Assembly: GCA_012934845.2 (NCBI GenBank)
Contig: WNNJ02003641.1
Span: 1 to 64,000 of the forward strand
Length of the DNA stretch: 64,000 nucleotides
Source of the DNA: Pomphorhynchus laevis
Lineage: Eukaryota; Acanthocephala; Palaeacanthocephala; Echinorhynchida; Pomphorhynchidae
Direction: 5' to 3'
Shown: positions 43,801 through 54,724 of the stretch, piece by piece
Layout: each line of letters begins with the position of its first letter
Position numbering within the stretch: position 1 is the stretch's first letter
Translations under genes and position numbers: made by a program
Notes under the pieces: generated by a model
The model's database searches: none
Told to the model about the DNA's origin: nothing
The model's input: the letters and a program-made list of their open reading frames with translations, nothing else

Positions 43801-44610
43801 TCACAAAATTCATGGATTAATTAATCCATGAATTATTTAATCCGTGAGTTTTGATATTAAGAAATAAATTTAACTATGGAACAAATTTAATAAGATAAAT
43901 TGTTATTGAAAATAAAAATAAAAATAAATTTTATATTAAAATAAAAATAAATTTTTTATGAATTGACTGCGTATTTTATTCTATAAAATCTTATATTGTA
44001 TAAAATTGATTTTAATATGAAAAAAATCATGTTAAATTATTAACATTTTATTAATAAGCATGAAACATGTTCATAAGATTTCATGTAATTAAAATGTGTT
44101 TTTAATAATTAAAATTATCAAGTTTTTCTATAATTAAAATTTAAAATAAAATCATTTTTTATAATTTGACTGCGTATTTTATTTTATTTTATCCTATAAA
44201 ATTGATTTTAATAAAAGTGTTTATGTATGCAAATAGAATTTCTATTGAAATTCTATTTGCATACATTACAATAATAATTATATAAAAACTGAGTCTATGT
44301 ATTTTATAAGATATATAAATAAAATTAAAGAAACATAATAAATAACTATATAAGATTTTATACAATTTATATTTATATCAAGTTAAAATTTAATATTGAA
44401 ATTTAAAAAGTCAATTGTTATGAATTGATGAATAAATAACAGAATAAGGATTAAAATAATTTAATTTAAATTAAATTAAAATTAAATTAAAGTCAATTTA
44501 AAATGAAAGTCAATTTTTTAATTGAAGAAATTAAGGAAAGTATCCGACAAAAATTGGATAAAGAAGAGGGCCGAGTGGATCTCTCTAGAGTATTGTTTTG
44601 TTTTGAGTAA
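40803..44610 (+). CDS. Unknown acidic protein, three exons
   Basis: Exons 40803-41381, 43289-43373 and 44528-44610 have GT/AG borders (TCTGGG|GTGAGC, TTTCTTAG|AAACTG, GGAACAG|GTATGG, ATTGAAG|AAATTA) and agreeing phases, giving 248 aa. Exon 1 is rich in acidic and basic residues (EDIIMNIDQSDDEEKRDR, RWRSAELRQPVLIRYLE) with two related words, QPVLIRYLE and NPVLIYSE, and a third, RPILIEQW, suggesting an internal repeat. Exons 2-3 (EKINLDEEDLIKLEKD, IKESIRQKLDKEEGR) look helical. No signal peptide or membrane segment. Family not recognised. Intron 1 contains Naiad copy 3; intron 2 contains a Naiad tail. The third exon could instead continue through a donor before the stop. Confidence 0.55.
41800..42700 (-). 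pseudogene. Naiad copy 3, internally deleted
   Basis: On the minus strand, the 3' tail (41,800-42,000) is preceded by the ORF end and the C-terminal part back to VYLDMNIKLTLTKT (~42,250). After a junction of ~140 bp, the RT region from STLYTNLD back to the TIxIxxWNPKLHKN region (42,395-42,690) follows. The part with KGVPMGG and YIDD is deleted. It sits in intron 1 of the 40.8-kb gene on the opposite strand. Confidence 0.88.
42700..43270. other. Intron sequence with unidentified GC-richer patch and a hairpin
   Basis: 42,700-42,845 is GC-richer and joins the 5' end of Naiad copy 3; on the minus strand it is open and in frame (TIGGRNIDNKILNVFNVFW) but matches nothing known. A hairpin with arms ATGAATTAGATAATT and AATTATCTAATTCAT lies at ~43,094-43,132. 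Confidence 0.4.
43590..43800 (-). mobile_element. Naiad 3'-tail copy (minus)
   Basis: AAAAATAAAGATAAATAATT, TTATATCAAGTTAAAATAAA, AAAGTCAATTTTTATGAATT, GTTGTATCAGAATAAGGAT and CATGAGGAACTACTATGCAA, in the order of the Naiad tail. Confidence 0.75.
44224..44265. repeat. Perfect hairpin, 19-bp arms
   Basis: TGTATGCAAATAGAATTTC, loop TATT, then its exact inverse. Each arm contains the octamer ATGCAAAT. It lies in intron 2 of the 40.8-kb gene. Confidence 0.9.
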
Positions 44611-44729
44611 TATGAAAGAAATGTTAACGTAATCAAATATTCTTACAAATAAATAATTATATAGGATTAATAATTATATAAGATTTTATACAGTTTATAT
44701 TTATATCAAGTTAAAATTTATAAAAATAA

Positions 44730-45135
44730 AGATTTATTTTAACGTGGCAAGTGCGGGCCAGCGCACGCTTACATGGCCACAACAAAACAAAAATGTAAAT
44801 CACGTGTCGAAAAGGTGTGAACGGATGAGGTGTTTTAATATTATAAGAGAGGGGGCGTGGCGGACGTAGAGAGGGAGTTGACTATAGGCGAGTGGGGCGG
44901 CGACGGGGAAGATCGAGACCATAGTTGTTGGAGTAATTGGGAATGTGGAGTAAGAGGGTATGACAGGAACGAAGCGATAGCGAGGTGGGGCGAGTATCGT
45001 CTAAGAAAGGAAGGTTGATGAACGATGGGGAGCCGACAGCGATGAGACGAAAAGTAACGAGAAGAAGGCGGAGTTTGATGCGGATGTGGATGGTGGGCCA
45101 GGAGAGGTGGGCAAAATATGTGGATATGTGGTCGA
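44730..45135 (-). pseudogene. LINE B 3'-end fragment
   Basis: Plus-strand TTTATTTTAACGTGGCAAGT starts the match to 49,515-49,920; GAACGAAGCGATAGCGAGGT and the bases after it are nearly identical to 49,760-49,900. Minus frames carry the C-terminal LINE B words. It ends abruptly at ~45,135 beside a Naiad tail. Confidence 0.8.
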
Positions 45136-45205
45136 ATAATAAAATGCAATTTTTATGAATTGACTAATAAATAACAGACGATGTATAAGAATAAGGATTA
45201 GAGTA
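45125..45205 (-). mobile_element. Naiad 3'-tail fragment (minus)
   Basis: GCAATTTTTATGAATTGACT, AACAGACGATGTATAAGAAT and AAGGATTAGAG. Confidence 0.65.
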
Positions 45206-45490
45206 CAAAACCCACCTAAATCGTAGTTCTTGTACAATCCTACATAACCGAGGTTATTGTAAGACCTACTTAAACTTTGGTTTCTGTAATAACGGCCATG
45301 GTTATCGTAAGACTTACATCAACTGTCGTTCTTACATTCCGATAACTAATTCAGTTTAGTTTTTGTTCTACTTCTTTTCCTTGTATATACTGTGTTTTAC
45401 TTATCAATGAGACAAATTGTTCTAGACTACTGGTCGTTTCAGTTAGTATTATTTTATATCATTGTTAAGCTCTTAATTTCAATAAATTTC
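45205..45490. repeat. Short degenerate tandem repeat, ~48-bp period
   Basis: Three related units at about 45,215-45,262, 45,263-45,311 and 45,312-45,350 share the order ACxTA-A-T-GT-GTTCTTGTA and GGTTAT.GTAAGAC. Unit identity is low; origin unknown. Confidence 0.45.
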
Positions 45491-45529
45491 AATAAAGTAT
45501 TTTCTCTGATGAATTAAGGATTATTATAA

Positions 45530-46090
45530 CCTCTAATAAGGATTAGTAGTCATAAGGAGGAAGTGCTATGTTATCAGGTTTCGGCCCCTATTCCTCGACC
45601 TATCATAGCAGCGGTTTCAAATAAAGGCTAATGACGTTTTTCTTCTTATGAAATTTATTTATCTAGTATTATGTTCTAATACAAAGATTAATAAAGATAG
45701 ATAATACGTATTTAAAAAATAATAACTATAATAATGCTTAATCAAAATTTAATAATTAGATAATAAATATTTATAAATAATTGTTATAATATTTTATATA
45801 ATAATATTAAGTTAAAACAAAAAATTGAAATTTAAAATAAAAGTCAATTTTAATGAATTGATTAATAAATAACAGGCGTTGTATCATATAAAGGATTAGA
45901 GGTTATCAGGAGGAACTGATATGCTATCAGGTTTCGGCCCCTATCCCTTACCCAGCATAGCAACGGTGTCAAATACGATCTAATGACGTATTTTCTTTGA
46001 AGAAATTTGATTATTTAGTGTACCTTATATCTAATACGAATCATATTGTTTATTATCCATAAAAAATTGTCGCTTAAAAAAGTTAAAATT
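45530..46090 (-). mobile_element. Two Naiad 3'-tail copies in tandem (minus)
   Basis: Copy one at 45,530-45,690 (AAGGATTAGTAGTCATAAGG, TATCAGGTTTCGGCCCCTAT). Copy two at 45,780-46,090 (AATAAAAGTCAATTTTAATG, GTTATCAGGAGGAACTGATA, ATTTTCTTTGAAGAAATTTG, AAAATTGTCGCTTAAAAAAG). The latter reaches the ORF stop region. Confidence 0.78.
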
Positions 46091-46323
46091 CGATAAATTT
46101 AAATATTAAATAAAGTTTCTTAATGCAAATTTTTAATTAAGAAGGAAAATTTAATAAAAATATAAATAAGAAATGCTTTAAAGATGATATGCATGCCTTC
46201 AAAATAATAAAATTTAGGATCAATACAATTAATTTATTTTTATATTTCTCAAGCTGCTGTTATCAGCATGGGCAAAGCGTTTGTTTTTGATGATGAAAAA
46301 CAGCGTTTTTTTAGGATGCTAGC

Positions 46324-46357
46324 AGCGGCCAGCGATATATAAATATCACTGGCCGCT
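46324..46357. repeat. Hairpin with 15-bp arms, one mismatch
   Basis: AGCGGCCAGCGATAT, loop ATAA, ATATCACTGGCCGCT. GC-rich for this window. Confidence 0.8.
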
Positions 46358-46799
46358 CTATATAAATATAAACGCTATATATAAATATATAAATATATTT
46401 ATATCTATAAATATTAAATATATGAATATAAATATAATTTAAATATTTATTTTATATATAATTCGCAATTTCGTAGCTACGAAATTGCAAATTTAATAAA
46501 TAAAACAATTACAAATTTAATTTTGCAATAAATTAAACGAATGCATCAACGATAAAAAATATAAATACGATAAATTGAACGGAATCAATTGGAAAAAGAT
46601 TGATTTAATCTTTAAAGCAAAAGAATTGTTTTGTTTCAACAAAAAACGTTTTCTAGATGCTAAATTAGTGTTTTATTGATCCTTCAGCAAAATTCAAACA
46701 AAATTCAAATTCACACCTAAATTCAAAACTATTAAAGAAATGAGTACAAAATGTTAACGTTTACGAAATGTAGCACTTTCACCACCCAACGTCACTTTA

Positions 46800-48560
46800 T
46801 AACGTATTACACAAATCGTATATTCACTTTTGGGCTTCTTTGTAGCTTGCAGATTTAACTTCATTGATCTACTCTATTTGTTTTTGATTTACTTCCCAGG
46901 ATCCGCTCCACCACTCTCCATATTCTCCTACGAGAATACAGTTACGAGTATTCAATCATTCATTCTGAACATAGTCATCAATTAGGTGGCCTTCTAGATT
47001 ATGTTTTTATCCCCAAATCCTTCCAGCATCGTTATTCTTGAATTGTCAGTGACCAGGAATATCTGACCACTACATGGTCTCAATTATAATTAATCTAGAC
47101 CAAGTCGACAAATCAAAATAAGGTGGTCAATTTTCGCCCATGGTCTTCTTTGAAGTTTGCAGATTTAACTTCTGAACTAGTTTCTTCTACACTATCCACT
47201 TGCCTATACTCACTTTCTCCTGATGTCCTCGTCAACATTTACTACTCCCAAGTTTTTTCATCGTCGATTACATTCTTCCACTAAGGGAATTCCTACCATC
47301 ACGTAAATACTCTGCTCCTAAGTTTGACAGTGAATGTCACTCATGCAAGCGTGATCTCCGTCTCCTATAGAAGACGTGTAAGCATTTTATTTATCGCAGA
47401 ACTATCACCCTATTCCAATCTATACACGGTCAATTGCTCAACAAACACCGTCATTATTGTTCGCTTCTTCGAACAAAAGCTACACTCTTTGAAATAATCA
47501 ACTATCATCCACGACTACTGATCGGACACGCTGCAAGGTATTAAATCGACTCCTTTCGTGTGCATCTTTTAAGTCCGTTTGCTCAATTAATCCTTCAATC
47601 TTCGCTAGTTATATCAGATTTAAGCTTGACAATGTATGTCGTACTTTTCCACTCGTGGTTACTTTTCAGTCATTGTCACATCATGCCTTCCTGAACTTTT
47701 TAACTGTTCGCACGTGTCTTCATATGAAATTATCGTACTGATATCTCGACTCTCCAAATCTTCATATCCTCATTATCATTTCCCAACAACTGCCCTTAAA
47801 TAACAACTGCCCCTAAATCTATTGCCCCGCACTAGTATTTTTTTCTGTAAAATTCCTGTGAAAGGAGATAGAGGGATAGTGGACGGCTGCATATATACGT
47901 CCGCTGCTAAAATTCCAATTATTTGACCATAATCTTCCATCATTTTACCGTCCTATCTCACTACTTCCCACTATTTCGAAACTCTTTGAAAGACTCATTT
48001 TGTTCCAAGTCATGCCCTACCTAAATTCGTCAATCCTACTTCTTTAATATCAAGCTGGATACCGTAAAAACAGCTCCACTGAAATTGCTTATCACAAGGC
48101 AATCTATAATCTTCTTTTGACTCGCGATCAGCAGTTAACTTCTCTGGTCATTTCGCTTGACTTGTCGTCGGCCTTTGACATTATAGATCACTCTATTCTC
48201 ATTCACATCTTTCAACATCGTTATGGCTTCTCCACCTATATTATTTAATGGCACTCGTCATATCTTACTGGCCGCTCTGCCACTGTATCATCCGTAATGC
48301 AGTTAGTGCATATTTCGCTATACCCAGTAGTGTACCGCAAGGTTCTGTACTCGGCCCTATCGTGTTCTTGCTTATGCTAGGAGATCTTGGTCCACTTTGC
48401 TTAGTATTCAAATGTTATGTCATGTAATATGCAGATGACATCATTATCTATTCATCCGCACCCAATTCATTTTAACTACTCTCTTCGCATCGGTTTCATT
48501 CTGACTAGAATCCCTATCTCTACACCTTTCATCCATTAGAATGGAGGTGAAACCAGAGAA
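46800..48560 (+). pseudogene. LINE B relic (plus strand)
   Basis: Endonuclease words GGLLDYVFIPKSFQHRY (~46,985) lead into RT words PISLLPTISKLFERLILFQV (~47,955), SSTEIAYHKAIYNLLLTRDQ, SLDLSSAFDIIDHSIL and an eroded QYADDIIIYS (~48,430). Many stops and frameshifts; older than the copy at 49.5-53.6 kb. Confidence 0.82.
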
Positions 48561-49011
48561 ATCTGGTGTTATTTTGATTCACACTCCCAGCATGCAGATT
48601 CAATATTATCCGGCTATTTTCCAATGGTCATCGCCTTCTTTGCGTGGATTCGCTAACATTTATCGGACTAATTATAGACTCTTCTATCGTTCTCATCAAA
48701 AAAATAATAAATCTATAAAAAATAAATATTAATGCATCTTAAAAAATAATAAATCTATCTACAGGTTGATCAGCTTGATAGCGAATGTCATTTAAGTGTA
48801 TTTTCGAAATAGGAAAACAGTTGAGCATTAACGACATTTATCGATAGTCTGACTTAAATTTTATTGTAGCGAAAAGATTATTTTCAGAAGACCTTAACAG
48901 TATCAACTACGTTAATCAACAGCAGTAACAATGATTTATAATTTACGATATAATTCCAATTTTAAGATAAGTTAAGAGAAAAAAAAGTTGAACTGTCTGT
49001 TTCAGTTCAGC

Positions 49012-49082
49012 AATCGTCGAGATCGACGCCGTTTTTATCGAAATCCTCATCAGATGTAGATGATGATTCATCAGAACTTACC
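49012..49082 (-). other. Short acidic coding-like stretch
   Basis: A minus-strand frame reads SDESSSTSDEDFDKNGVDL then a TGA after DDC. It follows GGTAAGTTC, a donor-like word. It may be the end of a small exon or chance; no flanking exon was found. Confidence 0.2.
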
Positions 49083-49377
49083 AAGCAATTCTGGTAGTTA
49101 TAATTCCAATAGTTACTATAGTTAATATAATTCCAATAGTTACTAAAAAACAGGACTGTTGAACAACAAAATAAGTATCGCTAACCCATGAAGTTATGTG
49201 AATTTAAATTCGAGGATGAAGCAAAATGTTGAAGATAACAATTTTAAGAATGAGACTCTCCCTCAAAAAGACTTGTTTTTTTATGTGGCTAAGACAACAT
49301 GAAATGTTGTATATGATAGGATCAATAAAAATACATTTGGTTTAATTGATTTTTACTTGTTCTTTCGTTACTAATGA

Positions 49378-49480
49378 TAAAGAAATATTTTGTTACAATT
49401 TTCTAGCTAGCAATTTTCGAGATGAAAGTTGAAATCAGGTTTTATATTCTAAGATAAAATCATCTTGAAGTGATTTATTT
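49378..49480. mobile_element. Single arm of the 53.6-kb foldback MITE
   Basis: AAATATTTTGTTACAATTTT, CTAGCTAGCAATTTTCGAGA and GAAATCAGGTTTTATATTC recur at 53,643-53,745 (same orientation) and inverted at 53,865-53,965. It lies just beyond the 3' end of LINE B. Confidence 0.75.
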
Positions 49481-49514
49481 TAAGAAAGATTGATTGATTT
49501 TCACTTGTTCTTTA

Positions 49515-52486
49515 AAAAAGGATTTATTTTAACGTGACAAATGCGTGCCAGCGCACGCTTACATGACCACAACAAAACAAGACTGTGAATCAGGTGTCGA
49601 GAAGGTGTGAACGGAGGAGGTGTTTGAATGTGATAAAGGAGGGGGCGCGGCGGACGTCGAGAGGGAGTTGATTCCAGGCAAGTGAGGCGGCGACGAGGAA
49701 GGATCGGAGACCGTAGTTGTTGGAGTAATTAGGAACGTGGAGTAAGAGGGTATGACAGGAACGAAGCGATAGCGAGGTGGGGCGAGTATCGTCTAAGAAA
49801 GGAAGGTTGATGAACGATGGGGAGCCGACAGCGATGAGACGAAAAGTAACGAGAAGAAGGCGGAGTTTGATGCGGATGTGGATGGTGGGCCAGGAGAGTT
49901 GGGCAAAATATGTGGATGTGTGGTCGAAGCGACGGAGACGAAAGAGCACTCGAACGGCGGTGTTGATTATTCGTTGTAGGGGTAGGATGATGGATTTTGG
50001 AGAATTGGCGAAAAGGCTAAGGCAGTAATCGATTTTAGGGAAAAAGAAGCGATGAAAGAAGAGACATACAAGAACGGAAGTCGATAAGGGGGCGGATACG
50101 GCGGATGTCACGGAGAATTAAGTTAGACGAGCGGACCTTGTCACGGACGAAGGGTTTAAAGGGAAAGGTGATCATCGAAATGGAATCCTAAGAAAGTGAG
50201 ATTGTGGACTATGGGGATGATCGATGAGGCAAAATATACAGTGGGAGGAGATATGTTTGGTTTACGGGGGAGGATCCACATTATTTTGGACTTTTCGGGG
50301 TTTAGAACGAGATGGAGATTGGAGAGACGTTTGTAGATAGAAGAAAGACAGTTGGAGGCAGAAATGCCGATATCGTGAATGCGATGTGCGGGTGCATGAG
50401 CATAGATTAGAATGTCATCGGCGTATTGCATGACCTTAAAGGAGTAAGGTTTGATAAACGGAGATAGATCGCCAAGCAGAAGAGAGAAAAGCAGGGGACC
50501 TAGAACTGAACCTTCTGGGACCCCGCAAAAAATAGGGATGGGAGGGGAGGACGATGAATTAGAACAGACGCGAAAAGAGCGGTCGGATAGATATGAGGCG
50601 AACCATGCTACGGAGGAGGAAGAAAAGCCGTAATCATAACGAAGGCGAGAAAGGAGGACGGAGTGGTCGACAATGTCGAATGCGGAGGAGAGGTCGAGGG
50701 AGATAAGAACACTATATAGAGCCTTGTCTCGAGAAATGAGTAAGTCGTTGTACACTTTTATGCATGCGATTTCTGTCGAGTGATTAGAGCGGAAAACGGA
50801 TTGGAAAGGAGGGTACAGATTGGATGAGGAGAGATAAGCGTTGATTTGTATTAAGATGAGGCGTTCTAAGAGCTTTGAAAGAGTAGGGAGTAGTGAAATG
50901 GGGCGATAGCTAGAAGGAAGGGAGGGGTCGAGCGATTCTTTCTTAAGGAGGGATCGATCGATTGCGGATTTCCAGTGTGAAGGGAAGATACGACTGCGGA
51001 TGGACGAGTTAAACAAGGTTGTGAGAAATGGGGATATCGATGAGCATATAGATTTTAATATGTGAGTAGGCAGGGGATCGGCAGGTGAGGTTTTGTTGGG
51101 CAAGGACATGAGGACAGATGATACTTCTGTAGGTGAGACAGGGAGAAGATGAAAGAGTTCCGGAAGGATGAGATTAGACTGGGCAGAGTGGGATAGGATG
51201 GAGACCGGGGTGTGAGAGAGCAACGTGGATACTTTGGTCTGAGAAATGACGAATAATCATTGGCATTTATGTGCACGGCGAAAAATAGCGAGCAAGGATT
51301 GAGTTAAAAGTATGCCAGAGAGTCTTAGAGTTGAATGAAGTGATGATTTTATACTGCCAGAAGGAGTTGCATTTGGTACGTAGTAGGTTGAGATGAGACC
51401 GGCGAAGAGCAAGATAGGAATCACGGAAAGACGGAGTGATCGAGCGGAAATCACGTCTAAGAGAGCGGTAATATACTCGAAAAGCATGACGGAGTCGACG
51501 CTTTGATAGTAGGCATTGGATGTCAAACCATGGGGCACGGTGCAAGCGACGGTGTGGGTGAGACTTGAAGTGCAAGAGAATATCGAGAGTGGATGTGAGT
51601 TCAGAGTCGAAAAGAAAGGCGAGATCGTGAGGAGATGAATATGTTATTGTGGGTAATGATAGAGATGATTTGAGTAAGGCAGAGCGGAGAAGGGAGAGGT
51701 CAAGATTTCTCCAAGGGCGACGTAGGATTGTAGGTGTGTGAGGAGGGGTGTGGTTGTGAGTGAGATCAAGAGTGATAAGAAAGTGATCGGATAGACTAGG
51801 ATCAGAGATGGACAGTGAGGTGTAGGCATCAAAATGATCGGGGACAGCGATGATGTCGAGTGCCCCACCAAGTATATGTGTGGGGGCAGTGGAGATTAGT
51901 TTGTAATTGTAGTTAGATAGAATGTTGATGAACCGGATGGAATCCGTGGAAGAGGGCGGTCTAGGCGGATATTGAAGTCGCCTAGAACGTGTGAAGGGAT
52001 TGAGGACAAAGAACAATGAGAAAGGAGGTCAGCGAGTTCGGTAAAAAATAAGGCAGTAGGAGCTGATGAACTAGGACGGTATACAATGACGGGATCTAGA
52101 GTGATCAAGTTAGAATAACGACAAGTGGGCAATTCAAAAGAGCAAGGGCTGAAAGGGGGATTGATTTTGCGAAGAGACGCGGGGTGACGCGCGAATGCGA
52201 CGATGCCGCCATGATTAGAGAATTTAGAAGGGCATGAGCTGAGGGGGCGGGCGGATTCGACTAGGGAGCAACCGGTAGAGAGCAGACGGCGGATGGAAAG
52301 GTCGTCAAAATCTGAGTGCCAGGATTCGGTGAGGCAGAAGAGATCGATGAATTGCTTGGTAAATAGGTTGAGGATAAGATCGTATTTATTGAGAATAGAT
52401 CTAGTGTTGAGGAGACCGAGGCGGAAACCGTGTGTTGTGGCGAAAGAGTCTAGTGGAGAAGACACATAGGAGAGATGGAGCGCCAT
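49515..52486 (-). pseudogene. LINE B ORF2: AP-like endonuclease + RT, nearly complete
   Basis: Minus strand. Endonuclease: LGLLNTRSILNKYDLIL, DLFCLTESWHSDFDD, GGIVAFARHP, HVLGDFNIRLD and SDHFLITLDL. RT: FNSSIRSRIFPSHWKSA, PISLLPTLSKLLERLI, SLDLSSAFDIVDHSVLL, GVPEGSVLGPLLFSLLL and MQYADDILIYAHAP (YADD intact). C-terminus: SFLVAASLAWNQLPLDV. About three breaks: a frame change near 51,900-52,010, one near 51,230-51,265 and one near 50,110-50,155. The 3' end reads CGTTAAAATAAATCC. CR1/L2 group of LINEs by RT style. Confidence 0.88.
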
Positions 52487-53589
52487 CGAATTTTTGGACG
52501 GGTGTGGACAACTTGAAAATTTCCGTCTATGTTTCGGATGGAGAGTGATGTTTCGCCGTTTTCCTCGCGACGGCGTTTTTCGATGCGGGCTGAAGAGATT
52601 TGAGCGATTTCAGAAGAGGCGCGATCGGGGAAAATTCGAGTGGTTGAAGATGACATGAGTTTGAATCGTTGAGAGAGGACAGAAGACGCGTGAGAGCGAT
52701 GCTTGAAAACAATTTTTAGGAGAGGGGGCTGGGAAGGATTAGATTGAGAAGATTTGTTTAGACGAATGAATGCGACAGGAGAAATGTCCTTGAAAAAGGA
52801 TGGTTTATCCGCAGGGACAATATACGAGAGGATGGATCTGAAGCCGGAAACATCGTGGTCTAGACGTGTTTGTGGAGATAGGAAGTTAGAAGGCGTGATA
52901 TTAGTGACAATGACGCAACGATCGCGAGAAGCAAAGCGCTTCCGTAAAGGAGGACGACTGACGTGAGTAATTGAGATCACGATAGAAGAGCTGGCAGTTG
53001 ATGATTTGGAGGTATTTTGTTTGACGACGGGAGACAGAGAGGATAATGATAATAAAGAGGGTGGCAAGCGATGTGAGGAAAGGTTATGGGTGGAAGGATA
53101 GTGGAGGTTGGTGGAGGTGATTTTGATTGATGGATGCAACGTATTGAGAAACGAGACGGGAAGGACAGGACGTGGGGTGTCGGGGAGTGAAAATACATTA
53201 GTTGTAACAATTTGCGGCTCCGTCACTGTCTCGGTAGATTTATCATAAACTTGACAAAATCCATCTTGCTGCGATACAATTTGCGGCTCCTTCACTGTCT
53301 CAGTAGATTTATCAGAAATTTGAGAAATTCGATCATGCTGCGATGCCATTTCCAATTGCTCTAAGCGTTGTATTATCAAATTGATTTGTTTCGCCGCACA
53401 GAATCCGCAGTAGAACGGTGGCCCGCCACAAGTTTCCTGACCCAAAGCACAATTATGTGTTACTGATGTCCAGATTTGACAGCCGCTAGCTGATCATTCC
53501 ACTTGTATGTTCTCGAGCTTGCCGGTTTTATCGGTATCAACAGAGATTGCTCGCTTGGCTTTTGGTAGATTTTTCTTCTTGGCTCCCAT
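52450..53589 (-). pseudogene. LINE B ORF1 (PHD-like zinc motif protein)
   Basis: The ATG at 53,589 opens MGAKKKNLPKAKRAISVD. The zinc motif SGCQIWTSV ... PPFYCGFCAAK follows, then a leucine-rich short coiled coil (LIIQRLEQLEM), a serine/proline-rich middle, and an RRM-like end (DRCVIVTNI ... FIRLNKSS ... LKIVFKHRSHAS). Zinc-finger ORF1 proteins are usual for CR1-type LINEs and bind element RNA. A TGA at about codon 32 interrupts it. Its end overlaps the start of ORF2 by ~37 bp. Confidence 0.78.
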
Positions 53590-53639
53590 TAACTGTAGGT
53601 TGCAATAGTTTACAATTTTTAAAACTGCGCCTGTAATTT

Positions 53640-53965
53640 TAAAGAAATATTATGTTACAATTTTCTAGCCAGCAATTTTTGAGATGAAAGTTGAAATCAG
53701 GTTTTATATTTCAAGATAAAAGTATCTTGAAGTGTTACAATGCTAGACAAATCTAGATTTTTATGGTTTTTCGGTAAATTATTAAGATACTTTTGTCTAA
53801 TTTTAGTCCTAACAAGTATCTAAAGGAGTGGAATAGATAAAAAAGAGATACTTTATTTCATCTTAAAATAAATCACTTAAAGATGATTTTATCTTGAAAT
53901 ATAAAACCTGATTTCAACTTTTATCTCGAAAATTACTGGCAAAATTATTGGCTAAACTACATCTG
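53640..53965. mobile_element. Foldback MITE at the LINE B 5' side
   Basis: Inverted arms 53,643-53,745 and 53,865-53,965 share TGAAATCAGGTTTTATATTT and CAAGATAAAA; the centre is unrelated. No TIR-adjacent target duplication could be fixed by eye. Confidence 0.75.
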
Positions 53966-54017
53966 ATAAATTATATTAAGAAATTATATTTAGTTCACAA
54001 CTCAATTCGCTATAAAA

Positions 54018-54700
54018 ATGTATTATGGGGTGTTTGAAATCACTATAATTCCATCCTCCTTCATCAACTTAGCCACAACTATAGATTTTCTTATGCTACT
54101 ATATCCTAGTTCTCATCTTATATATCTATACGATCTTTCCGTGTATATTCCAATGTGTCTTTCTCTACCCCTTCCTCTCATGTGGCGTTCCTCAAAGTTC
54201 TGTTATCGAACCAATTATTTTTCTCTTCTCGCTGACGATCTCTTCCTCATTACATGATTTCTGCCTAATACAATATGCGGATGATATTCTAATTTACCCC
54301 TCATTCTCCTGCTAATCTTATCAATGATCTCTCTGTCTCTTATACGAATTGTCTTATCTCCCTCTCCAAGCATATTTATTTGCTTCGTTTATATCTTAGC
54401 TATTCCTTATCTCAAATATTATGGGCAATACATTCTTTCTTCTATGTATATCCTTCCACAGTATTTCTTAATTCGACCGTTATTCCTGTTGTGGATCATC
54501 TCACTTTCTAAAGAGTTCATTTAGGCAACTGTCTTTCGACAGTTTAACAAATCAAACTAGCTCAAATAATTGTCCTCGACAATTGACTGAGCACGCTTGA
54601 TTTTAACTCCTGTCACTTTCTTACCTATAGTCTATTGTTTCCTCAAATCGACTATTCTTCAGTCTTTTTATTATTAATGTTTCAACAGCACATAAAATCA
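54018..54700 (+). pseudogene. LINE B relic (plus strand)
   Basis: CGVPQSSVIEPIIFLFSL and LIQYADDILIYP (~54,178-54,300) survive in shifting frames. It is bounded on the right by the 3' end of LINE A. Confidence 0.72.
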
Positions 54701-54724
54701 TGGCTTAATTGGCTGGTTCACTGC

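Noticed and set aside
45205-45500. LTR or retrovirus-like terminus
   Set aside because: There is no matching partner repeat, primer-binding site or polypurine tract; only a degenerate ~48-bp repeat is supported.
51267-52966. Plus-strand ORFs antisense to LINE B
   Set aside because: They are Arg/Glu-rich mirror frames of the GC-richer LINE coding strand, not genes.
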